From the IMG/VR virus record IMGVR_UViG_3300025645_000469, positions 1 through 23,301 of that record: a stretch of DNA of 23,301 nt; one strand, given 5' to 3'. The notes under the pieces are model-generated. The model was not told the DNA's origin, made no database searches, and worked only from the letters and a program-made list of their open reading frames with translations. Position 1 is the first letter of the stretch. Every line of letters starts with the position of its first letter. The translations under genes and the position numbers were made by a program. Of this stretch, positions 9,472 to 16,961 are shown piece by piece. This DNA is from a virus.

Positions 9472-10229
9472 TATTTCTTCCCCTTGCGACCATAGTTAGG
9501 ATATGAGATGCCACCTTCCAGTCTCCACCTATCTTGTGAGAGTCTGCGTCTTTGTCTAGTGGCTCGTTGTTCTTCTTTAGCATTGGCCGCTTGCTTAAGT
9601 GTATTGAATGCTACTGACTTAGCCTCAGACAGTAGGTATGGGAATGCCTTGGATGGCAGGTCTGCTACAAAGGCATCGGACAATGTGAACACAGGCTCTC
9701 TATATCCATAGCACTGTACCTTAGCACTCTGTAATGTACTGTCTACCGCAGCATCATAACTATCAAACACTACCACATCATTATCAAATGAGGTGTAGTA
9801 TGTAGGGGCTGTGTCATTTGTTATTAGTAACAAAACTGAGCTGGGGTCTGTCACTGTAATGACATTCGCCTTGCTGCTATCTCTACGATTCACATACTCC
9901 ATGAAGGATGCTGGATCTTTATACTCTACAGACTCATACACATCCTTTGTATCTGTAGTAGTCCTCTTGTTATACTTCACCCACTCAATGTATCTAACAT
10001 TATCTGGGATAGTCATGTGTGTAGGTATAGTGTTGTCACCACTAGCAGTAAGTTGAAGCAACTGCCCTAAGTGGGGCCACTCACCCTCAGTAATGATCTC
10101 AAAGAAGGTAGTCTTAACTATCTGTGCTACCTGAAGAGACTCCACACTATCACTAATAGAGTTCACAGTATCACTATCTAAGTCAGATAGGATATCTTGT
10201 ACTAGTTCTAATAGAGTAAGTTTAGCCAT
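9471..10229 (-). CDS. Tail adaptor / tail tubular protein A, T7 gp11-like
   Basis: The 252-residue protein starts at the ATG at 10229, overlapping the preceding TAA by one base (TAATG). The opening (LTLLELVQDILSDLDSDTVN) and the following helical pair with EWPHLGQLLQL resemble the gp11/gp4-type adaptor proteins that form a twelve-fold ring under the portal and receive the nozzle. The C-terminus is a helix leading to a very basic tail (ATRQRRRLSQDRWR then YGRKGKK). Length is a little above T7 gp11 (about 196 residues). Its position between head genes and the gp12-like nozzle fits the standard podovirus order. Confidence 0.85.
   Translation of the reverse strand: MAKLTLLELVQDILSDLDSDTVNSISDSVESLQVAQIVKTTFFEIITEGEWPHLGQLLQLTASGDNTIPTHMTIPDNVRYIEWVKYNKRTTTDTKDVYESVEYKDPASFMEYVNRRDSSKANVITVTDPSSVLLLITNDTAPTYYTSFDNDVVVFDSYDAAVDSTLQSAKVQCYGYREPVFTLSDAFVADLPSKAFPYLLSEAKSVAFNTLKQAANAKEEQRATRQRRRLSQDRWRLEGGISYPNYGRKGKK
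9818..9833. repeat. Inverted repeat TTGTTATTAGTAACAA, possible degenerate relative
   Basis: The half-sites TTGTT/AACAA match the long palindrome at 23068-23083 while the centre differs. A similar sequence, TTGTTCTTAGTAACAA, occurs at 20241-20256 in the holin-like gene. Kinship is uncertain because short AT-rich inverted repeats arise by chance. Confidence 0.35.
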
Positions 10230-10828
10230 TAGATAGTACCACTAGTGTTCATATCTATGAAGATAGAGGGTGCTGTGATGTCCAGTGTCCCTGTATCAGT
10301 TGCAATGAATACCTGACCACCATTAGCCACAAAGGTAGCCAAGCAGAAGATTGGAATACTGACAGTAACTGTGTAGGGCGGTGTCTTGGTCACAGGGTAG
10401 TCTATTTCTGTGACTACTATTGTAGGTGCTGCACCACCACCGATGTCTATTTGTATGGATATTGCGGTAGGTGTACCAGTCTTTGCTGTCACTGGTAAAT
10501 TTACCCTTACGTTGAAACTATCCCCTGCTCTAATGGGGGTAATCTTATCTGAAGTAGCATCCCACAACTCAGCACTACCCCGAATCTCTCTAGGTAAATA
10601 GTTACTGTCAGAGGTACTACCAGCACCATTAACACTTAACTTTGCAGGGGTAGTATTGAAAGTTTGGGCAGTTGCATTATCAGCATAGTTACCCCAACCC
10701 ATTGGGAGGTATACCCACTCACCAGTATCACTACCCCTAGAAATATATACCTTGCCATTGGCAGCAGAGCTTAAGCCCTTAGGCTCATGCCTCTCTCCAT
10801 CTGGGATTACATCATGCTCAATTGCCAA
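10229..10828 (-). CDS. Probable virion surface protein with C-terminal beta-sandwich
   Basis: The best start is the TTG at 10828, because GGAG sits seven bases upstream (GGAGAATTAATTTG) and no in-frame ATG offers a comparable site. The 199-residue product has a short N-terminal segment (DVIPDGERHEPKGLSSAANG, then KVYISRGSDTGEWVYLP) that looks like an anchoring domain of the kind used by phage head or tail appendages. A Thr/Val/Ile-rich beta-sandwich follows from about residue 45 to the end, without Cys-rich or enzymatic motifs. It lies between capsid genes and the tail adaptor, separated from the 160-residue gene by an inserted HNH gene. A head fibre or capsid appendage is my preferred reading; a tail-associated protein is possible. 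No specific family is recognised. Confidence 0.7.
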   Translation of the reverse strand: MAIEHDVIPDGERHEPKGLSSAANGKVYISRGSDTGEWVYLPMGWGNYADNATAQTFNTTPAKLSVNGAGSTSDSNYLPREIRGSAELWDATSDKITPIRAGDSFNVRVNLPVTAKTGTPTAISIQIDIGGGAAPTIVVTEIDYPVTKTPPYTVTVSIPIFCLATFVANGGQVFIATDTGTLDITAPSIFIDMNTSGTI

Positions 10829-10860
10829 ATTAATTCTCCGAATTAGTAAAGGTCAGGGGG

Positions 10861-11136
10861 CTACTTCCAGTCTCGGTTTAGCCAAGTCTTTAATCTGTGG
10901 CAATTAGCGCACAGAGTTTGTAAGTTGCTCTCACTGTTATCCGTATGATCTCCATCTATATGATCAACATCTAACTGGCAAGTATGGATAGGAACAAACC
11001 CACACAACTCACACTCAGACTTTAAACTAGATCGGTAAGGTTTCTTCTTGCAAGGGGAACAGTACAAGTCCCATTTACCATTCCCTTTGTTAGTTGCATA
11101 ATTATTACAACTAGCATTCTTGCAATTTTGCCTCAC
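10861..11136 (-). CDS. HNH homing-type endonuclease with zinc-binding Cys pairs
   Basis: The 91-residue product shows the classical HNH core: DVDHIDGDHTDN (57-67), Asn71, and a closing CANCH (76-80) that pairs with CELC (42-45) to hold a structural zinc. A second Cys set (C5, C10, C26, C29) may hold another zinc ion. HNH enzymes make single or double-strand DNA cuts, and in phages they are commonly freestanding homing genes. The start is a GTG at 11136 preceded by a GGGGGGTG purine run eight bases upstream. Unlike its neighbours it is flanked by untranslated gaps on both sides (21 and 32 bases) instead of overlaps, which fits an insertion between the 160- and 199-residue head genes. Confidence 0.88.
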   Translation of the reverse strand: MRQNCKNASCNNYATNKGNGKWDLYCSPCKKKPYRSSLKSECELCGFVPIHTCQLDVDHIDGDHTDNSESNLQTLCANCHRLKTWLNRDWK

Positions 11137-11157
11137 TGAAATACACCCCCCTTCCTA

Positions 11158-11640
11158 TTAGTTACCCACTTTCTCAACAACATACTCTACAACAAGGCGA
11201 GCCTTGCCAGCAGTGTATGTACCAGTAGCAGCAACAGTGAGCTTACCAGCAGTAGCGCCTACAGAAAGGACACCACCAACTAAAGCACCATCACATACTA
11301 CAACATCACCCCGAGCATCCATGACAGCCAGTGCTACAGCAGCATCAATACCATCAGCATCAATCTCAACACCAGCAGCAGTGTACAGACCAATGTTGTA
11401 TGTAGTACCACCAGCAAACGCAGTCAGCACCTCTAAACGAGCAGAGGTAATCTTAGCGTATGCAGGGAGACTAACACCCATAGTGTCTTCGCCAGCTACC
11501 GGCAGGTCATCATAATCGAATGTCCATTCAGCAGTCTTAGTAACACCAGTGTCATTACCATACCGGCCATATTTGCCAGTAGTAGTGCGAGGGCCATAGT
11601 GTGTAGTAACACCTCGTACAGCAGCAGTTTCAATACCCAT
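11158..11640 (-). CDS. Probable capsid decoration or minor head protein
   Basis: The 160-residue frame starts at the ATG at 11640 with AAGGAG seven bases upstream; this ribosome site is built from the stop codon of the capsid gene (TAAGGAG), and the gap is only 11 bases. The protein is small, Ala/Gly/Val/Thr-rich and predicted to be almost all beta, with no cysteine-rich or catalytic motif. Its codon use is rich in GCA/GTA and resembles the capsid gene, suggesting high expression. Position directly after the major capsid gene and likely abundance fit a decoration (cement) protein or a head-surface beta-sandwich. I do not recognise the family, and a minor tail role cannot be excluded. Confidence 0.72.
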   Translation of the reverse strand: MGIETAAVRGVTTHYGPRTTTGKYGRYGNDTGVTKTAEWTFDYDDLPVAGEDTMGVSLPAYAKITSARLEVLTAFAGGTTYNIGLYTAAGVEIDADGIDAAVALAVMDARGDVVVCDGALVGGVLSVGATAGKLTVAATGTYTAGKARLVVEYVVEKVGN

Positions 11641-11651
11641 TCTAATTCTCC

Positions 11652-12626
11652 TTAGTATGCAGTTGCAGAAGTGAGGATAACGCCCAGAGTATCAATACGC
11701 TGTGCGCCAAAACCAAATCGTGCAGAGGTTTGGAAACGATCTTCCCGCAGTTCTGACTCACGCCAGCCTTCAACAGAAGGTTGACGACGCCATGCTCGCA
11801 TCATTGGACGAGTGTTATCGTCAGCAATACACATAGCAATGTTAGCTACGTTACCAGCAGCACCAGTAACAGCACCATCATCACGGTCTGTAACACTGGT
11901 CAAATCACCAGCAGCAACAGGCAGACGGTTAGACGTATAGATGTCCCAACCAAAGATGTTCTTCAGGAACTTATGCTCACGAGCAAAGCCCTCAGTGATA
12001 ACACCTTCAAACATTGGGTTGTTAGATACGTTAACCAAGTTGGTAATGCTATTGATAGACAGTTCTACAATAGGATCTACGAACATCACACGACCAGCAC
12101 CGGGAACATTGGCCTTGTCGAATGCGAACTTCATATAAGCGAAGTCCATCAGTTCCATCTGGAGACTAGCACCACCACCGTAATAACGGTGCTTGATGGA
12201 GTTAACCAGATTCAGACCGTTCAGGGTCTGTGCATTGTAACAAGCCTGCAAGAACTTAGTTTCAATATTCTCTTGAATAGCACGAGTTGATTCCATAGCT
12301 GAAGCAGCAGAAAGCTGATCAATCTGGGCACCATCTTCACGCAGTTCATCAGACACTGACCAAGCATCACCGATGTAATCAGTGATAGTCAGAGTGACTG
12401 AACCAGAGTCAATTGGGTTGAAGCTCATGGCTACGCCTTCCTGTACATCCTGAATGGTACGAGTACCAACAGTCTTTACATTCAGTGTAGTGCCTGAGCC
12501 GAAGTCAGATACATCCCGAGTCAAGCCATCAGGCAACATGCCGTCATGCAAGTTCTCAAGGATGAATTGGGAGTACTGTTGCGCTTCAATAAACGCAGTG
12601 CTATTGCTAGTATTTTGACCAGCCAT
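11652..12626 (-). CDS. Major capsid protein, HK97-type fold expected
   Basis: The 324-residue product starts at the ATG at 12626 with AGAGGAT a few bases upstream, 11 bases after the scaffold gene. Features consistent with a podovirus major capsid protein are the length, the N-arm followed by a beta-rich E-loop region (about 45-110, with GTTLNVKTVGTRTIQDVQEG), a long spine helix near residues 120-140, and P-domain and A-domain segments such as GRVMFVDPIVELSI. The C-terminus is a beta-rich domain with RRQPSVEGWRESELREDRFQ. Hundreds of copies build the icosahedral shell around scaffold and portal. It has many more CpG dinucleotides than the ejection genes (26 counted in 11701-12300), which may reflect selection for preferred codons in the most highly expressed gene. 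Confidence 0.9.
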   Translation of the reverse strand: MAGQNTSNSTAFIEAQQYSQFILENLHDGMLPDGLTRDVSDFGSGTTLNVKTVGTRTIQDVQEGVAMSFNPIDSGSVTLTITDYIGDAWSVSDELREDGAQIDQLSAASAMESTRAIQENIETKFLQACYNAQTLNGLNLVNSIKHRYYGGGASLQMELMDFAYMKFAFDKANVPGAGRVMFVDPIVELSINSITNLVNVSNNPMFEGVITEGFAREHKFLKNIFGWDIYTSNRLPVAAGDLTSVTDRDDGAVTGAAGNVANIAMCIADDNTRPMMRAWRRQPSVEGWRESELREDRFQTSARFGFGAQRIDTLGVILTSATAY

Positions 12627-12637
12627 GTTTTAATCCT

Positions 12638-13357
12638 CTATTGATTAGTTGGTTTAGCATTGTGCCAAGCAGATACCATGTCTTTGCTAGAGGCACCGAA
12701 CTTCACCTTAGCAGATGGTTTGTCTTGGCTATTCATATTAAACACTTCTGTGTTAAAGCTACTGGATGTCTTAGGGGGAAGGTTAGTAACCTTACCCTGT
12801 ACTCCCATTAACTTAAGTACAGCAGCAGGTGCAGTTGCTGCAAGCTCATTAATCTGTTGCATACTCAAGCCTGCTTCTTTAGCAGTTGAGTAGAACATAG
12901 CTTCAGCCTTCTCACCATATACTTCAGCAACCTTGCCTGTAACCGACTTCAGGTTACTAGCATGTACTTCAGCAAGTTGTCGAGCAGTTAGTCTACTATC
13001 TACTAACTTCTCTATTTGCGCTAGATCAACAGTATTCCCAGAGGGTTGTTCTGTTCGTTCTGGTGTCTTGCTTTCTAAACGATTCAATACATCTTCAGCA
13101 GATTGCCGTCTAGCAACTTCCGCACGTAACTCTTCCATCTCTACTTCAAGCCTAGAGATGTGGTCATTAGCATGTGGTAAGCTCTTCAGAGCAGTCATTA
13201 CATCAGTGTACTTCTGTCGTCCATCTGCACTCTTAATAGTTGCCAGCAGGTCTGCATAGGCATCAACAGTTTGTACAGGTTCCTGAGCTTGTGCTGTCTC
13301 AGTAGCAGCCGGTGCCTTGGTAGACTCCGATTCAAATATACTTGACTGGTCAGTCAT
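12638..13357 (-). CDS. Capsid assembly scaffold protein, T7 gp9-like
   Basis: The 239-residue product starts at the ATG at 13357, overlapping the TGA of the 83-residue gene (ATGA). It is hydrophilic and acidic at the N-terminus with Ala/Gln/Glu-rich disorder (to about residue 30). A heptad-patterned coiled coil follows at about 65-95 (ISRLEVEMEELRAEVARRQS), then further helices, and a basic C-terminal tail (KPSAKVKFGASSKDMV). This layout, plus placement between portal and major capsid genes, is that of scaffolding proteins, which chaperone procapsid assembly and then leave; the basic C-terminal part usually contacts the coat protein. No protease motif is present. Confidence 0.86.
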   Translation of the reverse strand: MTDQSSIFESESTKAPAATETAQAQEPVQTVDAYADLLATIKSADGRQKYTDVMTALKSLPHANDHISRLEVEMEELRAEVARRQSAEDVLNRLESKTPERTEQPSGNTVDLAQIEKLVDSRLTARQLAEVHASNLKSVTGKVAEVYGEKAEAMFYSTAKEAGLSMQQINELAATAPAAVLKLMGVQGKVTNLPPKTSSSFNTEVFNMNSQDKPSAKVKFGASSKDMVSAWHNAKPTNQ

Positions 13358-13605
13358 GGAATTAACTCTAATAGTTTAATTAACGTTCTCTTACTACCTA
13401 GTTGGTCTGCTTGGAAAAACTCCCAAGCCCCCATTTGGTAGTTGTCTTTACTCAGCATAGTCTTATCAACAGTGCGAATATCCTCTTCGAGAATGTTCTT
13501 AAGAACAGAAAAGACATCACTACAATTAGCTAACCTCTCCTCCATTCCTTTCTTTTCACTGTCCTTTAGGTGCTTAGTCCAGCGAACTGAAATAGCCCTA
13601 GTCAC
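13354..13605 (-). CDS. Small protein between portal and scaffold, function unknown
   Basis: The 83-residue frame begins at a GTG (13605-13603) that overlaps the portal TGA (GTGA) and is preceded by GGAGGTGAT, the strongest Shine-Dalgarno match in the window, ten bases away. It ends in an ATGA overlap with the scaffold gene. The product is charged and helical (RWTKHLKDSEKKGMEERLAN, then a SVLKNILEEDIRTV helix), with no membrane segment or cysteine. The strong ribosome site argues for efficient expression despite the GTG. A role in head assembly is suggested only by position. The palindrome TGTTCTTAAGAACA lies inside this gene at 13494-13507. Confidence 0.75.
   Translation of the reverse strand: MTRAISVRWTKHLKDSEKKGMEERLANCSDVFSVLKNILEEDIRTVDKTMLSKDNYQMGAWEFFQADQLGSKRTLIKLLELIP
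13494..13507. repeat. 14-bp palindrome TGTTCTTAAGAACA within the 83-residue gene
   Basis: This is an exact copy of the palindrome at 6916-6929; the identity extends to 19 bases (ATGTTCTTAAGAACAGAAA, 13493-13511 and 6915-6933). On the coding strand both copies encode SVLKNI in the same frame, in unrelated proteins. Confidence 0.75.
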
Positions 13606-15380
13606 TGTGGGATCACCTCCTGAGGCGGCAGACCGGGTTCCACTGGTGTGGCTTGCTCGACTGCCTGTTGCTCTTGCAAAGATGCTATTAACTGCTGTGT
13701 CTCAGCCTGTTCAAAGATGGCAATGTTCTCTCGTATAACTGAGTACTTCTCCCATCCAAACAACTCCTCGACAGCCTTTGCAAGATTCTTTGTGGAGACA
13801 TGTGGAGCAATCATCTGCCCAACAGGACTACCAAATACCCCAGACATGTTCTGTACTAACTGTGCCTGTGCAGCAAAGTGGCTAGATCCTAATGGACGTA
13901 GCTTACCACTAGCTTTAATATCTTCTTTAGTGATTGAGAGGAAGTCTGCCATACCCAACTCATCATCCATGATACGGACTACATCAGCCCCTATGAGGTT
14001 CCTACGACCAACCTCTAGCATGATGTTGAGGATGGGTTCAATGAACTCCTTCTCAAACTTACCAATCTTATCTTGGAAGATCCTACCAGCAGCATTCTGT
14101 AACTGCTGTACCTCGAAGGCAGTCTTCTCACCGGGGGTACGAATACCCATAGCTTCCTTAGGTGAACCAGACATCTCATCCATGAGACTCATGATGTAAG
14201 CAATCTCATTGTTAACTTGGAATGCAGCCACGTTAGGTGACAGCAGACTTACTGAACCATCACCATCAGACACATGGATCTCTGCTCCGGGTTCCCAGAT
14301 GAAGGACTCTACATCCCCTGTGATTACCACTGGAGGATGGATAGTTAAGTCCAGAGCATCTGCCTTAAGGTTCTCAAGGTGGTCAATACGGTACTGCATA
14401 CCAACCAAGTTCTCTAATGGCCCCATAGCATACAGGTTGTCAGGACGTTCTCTCCAACCTACATGACCCCTAGCTCCATGACCTAACCATGAAGGGTTCT
14501 GTTTGTTACGCACTACATACTTACGGTCAACAATAGTAATCAGATGATTCTTGTAGTATGTCTGATTAGCATTGTCATAGATGTCACCCTCAAACTCTAG
14601 GATCTCTACATACCCCGAAGCATAATACTCGCGCATACTGCCAAAGCCATCAAGCAAATAGCCTTCTGCTTTATCCAGATCACTGTCTCTGTACGCCCCA
14701 ATCGCCATGCGATTATCTTTAATCTTCTGCATAATAAGTGGATCATAGTCAAGGTCAGGTCTCTCTAATAGCTCTTGCTCCAACTCACCAATAGACTTAA
14801 TGTACCGTACAATCTTAGGACTCTGTTGAAAGCTAGGGGCTGTAGGATTGAATACAATATCTAGTGGTGAGGTACGAACGAGCTTAGGCCCAACATACCC
14901 CTTAATGATCTCTCCAGTATCTACATCAGTGATCTCTTCATTAACAAAGACAACCTCTCCAAATACATTACCGTAGTCTATGTAGTCATAGAGCAGTCTA
15001 GCTATGACAAGTTCAAAGCCTGCACCTTTAATCTTATTCTTCATGTAGGCTTCTATGCCTTCACGCTTCTTCCTGATGTTATCATCAGCATTGTCACCTT
15101 CCCACTTCATCCAATCAGGATTAGAGAACAGAGCAGCCATATAGTTAGCGTGTAGATTGTCACGTATCTGGGCGAGCTTAGGAGTTGTAGTAGAATTTTT
15201 CCACGGTAGAGTACGATTAGAAGTAGTAGAAGTATCGGTAGCAAATAGATAATTCCTAAGTTCCAACCACTCAGATTCTTTGACATCCCTCTGTACCTTC
15301 CATTGGCTGTACTTGGATACTATATCAGCAGCCAGCACTTCTGGTTGCAGAAGGTTCTGTAACTCTTGTACCTTACTCAT
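13602..15380 (-). CDS. Portal protein (head-tail connector), podovirus type
   Basis: The 592-residue product starts at the ATG at 15380, 33 bases after the large-terminase stop; the upstream AGGGA is somewhat distant, so the ribosome site is weak. The protein has the podovirus portal pattern: an N-terminal wing with helix-strand units, a stem region, and the segment SPKEAMGIRTPGEKTAFEVQ followed by QNAAGRIFQDKIGKFEKEF, which is typical of gp8-type connectors. A Gln/Glu/Pro-rich C-terminal tail follows. Twelve copies form the ring at one capsid vertex through which the terminase packs DNA and to which the gp11-like adaptor binds. Placement directly after TerL and before scaffold fits. Confidence 0.9.
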   Translation of the reverse strand: MSKVQELQNLLQPEVLAADIVSKYSQWKVQRDVKESEWLELRNYLFATDTSTTSNRTLPWKNSTTTPKLAQIRDNLHANYMAALFSNPDWMKWEGDNADDNIRKKREGIEAYMKNKIKGAGFELVIARLLYDYIDYGNVFGEVVFVNEEITDVDTGEIIKGYVGPKLVRTSPLDIVFNPTAPSFQQSPKIVRYIKSIGELEQELLERPDLDYDPLIMQKIKDNRMAIGAYRDSDLDKAEGYLLDGFGSMREYYASGYVEILEFEGDIYDNANQTYYKNHLITIVDRKYVVRNKQNPSWLGHGARGHVGWRERPDNLYAMGPLENLVGMQYRIDHLENLKADALDLTIHPPVVITGDVESFIWEPGAEIHVSDGDGSVSLLSPNVAAFQVNNEIAYIMSLMDEMSGSPKEAMGIRTPGEKTAFEVQQLQNAAGRIFQDKIGKFEKEFIEPILNIMLEVGRRNLIGADVVRIMDDELGMADFLSITKEDIKASGKLRPLGSSHFAAQAQLVQNMSGVFGSPVGQMIAPHVSTKNLAKAVEELFGWEKYSVIRENIAIFEQAETQQLIASLQEQQAVEQATPVEPGLPPQEVIPQ

Positions 15381-15413
15381 GTATAGGAGATCCCTGTCTG
15401 ATTAAATATTGCA

Positions 15414-16961
15414 TTAGCGGTAAGATACTCCACCAAACCTACTGTGACTAATCACATTACTCTTTGCTGTCTGCATATAACCCATTCTCTTTGGTGGAAT
15501 TGATATTTCAATAGCTGATGTTAAAGCATCCTTGATGTCATCATGTGGTGGATGAGATGCAATAAGCTCTTCTTCAAGAGTCTGACAATGACCACCACGA
15601 TAATGCCACATAGCAAGGTTGTCATAACGAGGCTCAAGCACAGCAGCAATACGCTCTTCTTTAGTTCCTTCATGGCGACTAGGACGATGCTCCTCTACTG
15701 ACAGTGCAAGACCATACTGCTTGATCTGTTCACGTAGTTCCCGTACGATAGCCTGTTGAGCTACCGTTACTTCAGCCCTAATCTTCCTAAAGCCCCACTT
15801 AACATTAGACTGCATAATCTTCTCGAAGTACTCTTTGATCCTATCAGTCTTGAATCGTTCCACATCTACTACATAGATGTTACCTTCAAAGTCTAAGCCT
15901 ACTACTACAATGGCTGTAAAGTCAGCCAGCTTCTTAAGGCTGAATGCAAAGTCAATAGCAGCAAACAAGTTCAGCTTCCTATCTTTGTAGTACCAAGCCC
16001 CTTCATTCTGTAATAGATGCTTACGATCATAGTACTGGAACTTACTGGCTGAGATCCCAGACCCTGTGGGGTCATTGGGGTTGTTGTAGTACTGTGCATA
16101 AAATTGTGTCTTATCCAAGTACTGTCCTCGCTTCTTAGCAAGGATAGCAACATCAAACCCAAACCATTTACCATCTGCTCTACGCATCTTAGGCCAAAGG
16201 AACTGACCCCTACCATCACCCTGATCTTCTACTACTCGTTCAAAGATCTCATAGATGTTATCACTGCCTAGTAACTCACCTTCATCATCATAGGTATCCT
16301 CCTGCATCTCCTGTAGATCGTTGTACAGATCCCTTGGGTGATACCTAGTACCTACTACCCACTCCATAGCTCCGGGGTTCTCAATGGAGGATAGGAGGCT
16401 ATACTGTGTCCTAACCTTGTTACGACCATCCTCAGTGTAAGCATTCTCCTGTACGATCACATCATCCAGTACAGCTATGTCACAGTGTAAGCCTGTAATA
16501 CTTGTAGTCAGTCCTGCTGTAAAGACTGTGGGATCTCGTACACCCTCTGTCTTTCTCTTGGGGTGATCTACTGATATCTCCCCTGCTGTCCACTTCTCTC
16601 TCTTGCCCTCCTGAGGGTTGATCATGTCAGGCCAGTACCTAGTGTATACTGCACTAGTTAAAACGTCCTGTATGGCCTTCAGTTGCTTCTCAGCGAGGTT
16701 TGCAGTAGAGCTGATGTATAGGATAGTAACCTCTGGATTCTTAGTGATCCACCATGCTACCCTGTACGCAATCATGTTACTCTTCTGATGTCCTCGTGGG
16801 AGTAGGGTAAGCTGATGTGTCTTAGCATCAGACCTATTCCACCACTCCACCAACTCACTATGGATATTACCAAGCAATCTCTGTGGAGCTACTAACTTAA
16901 TGAATGTGATTAGGTCTGCTTCAGCAGCCTCCCTAATCTCATCCTTAGTGTACTTAGCCAC
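15414..16961 (-). CDS. terL: Terminase large subunit (packaging ATPase and nuclease)
   Basis: The 515-residue product starts at a GTG (16961), adjoining the TAA of the LamG gene, with a GGGG purine run about eight bases upstream. The ATPase domain has a Walker A loop LLPRGHQKSN at 53-62 (G-H-Q-K-S, a diverged form of GxGKS) and Walker B IAVLDD at 162-167. The nuclease domain has the RNase H-like acidic residues at Asp337 (FAAIDFAFS), around Asp366 (VVDVERF) and at 474-478 (HDDIKDAL). This is the motor that docks on the portal and translocates and cuts concatemeric DNA. The small subunit is encoded upstream, but a LamG gene intervenes, and portal follows, an order unlike T7, where gene 19 comes last. 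Confidence 0.95.
   Translation of the reverse strand: MAKYTKDEIREAAEADLITFIKLVAPQRLLGNIHSELVEWWNRSDAKTHQLTLLPRGHQKSNMIAYRVAWWITKNPEVTILYISSTANLAEKQLKAIQDVLTSAVYTRYWPDMINPQEGKREKWTAGEISVDHPKRKTEGVRDPTVFTAGLTTSITGLHCDIAVLDDVIVQENAYTEDGRNKVRTQYSLLSSIENPGAMEWVVGTRYHPRDLYNDLQEMQEDTYDDEGELLGSDNIYEIFERVVEDQGDGRGQFLWPKMRRADGKWFGFDVAILAKKRGQYLDKTQFYAQYYNNPNDPTGSGISASKFQYYDRKHLLQNEGAWYYKDRKLNLFAAIDFAFSLKKLADFTAIVVVGLDFEGNIYVVDVERFKTDRIKEYFEKIMQSNVKWGFRKIRAEVTVAQQAIVRELREQIKQYGLALSVEEHRPSRHEGTKEERIAAVLEPRYDNLAMWHYRGGHCQTLEEELIASHPPHDDIKDALTSAIEISIPPKRMGYMQTAKSNVISHSRFGGVSYR

Noticed and set aside
11781-12290. 169-residue plus-strand open frame opposite the major capsid gene
   Set aside because: It mirrors capsid codons, is Thr/Ser/Asn-rich without pattern, and lacks a ribosome site; the capsid frame accounts for the sequence.
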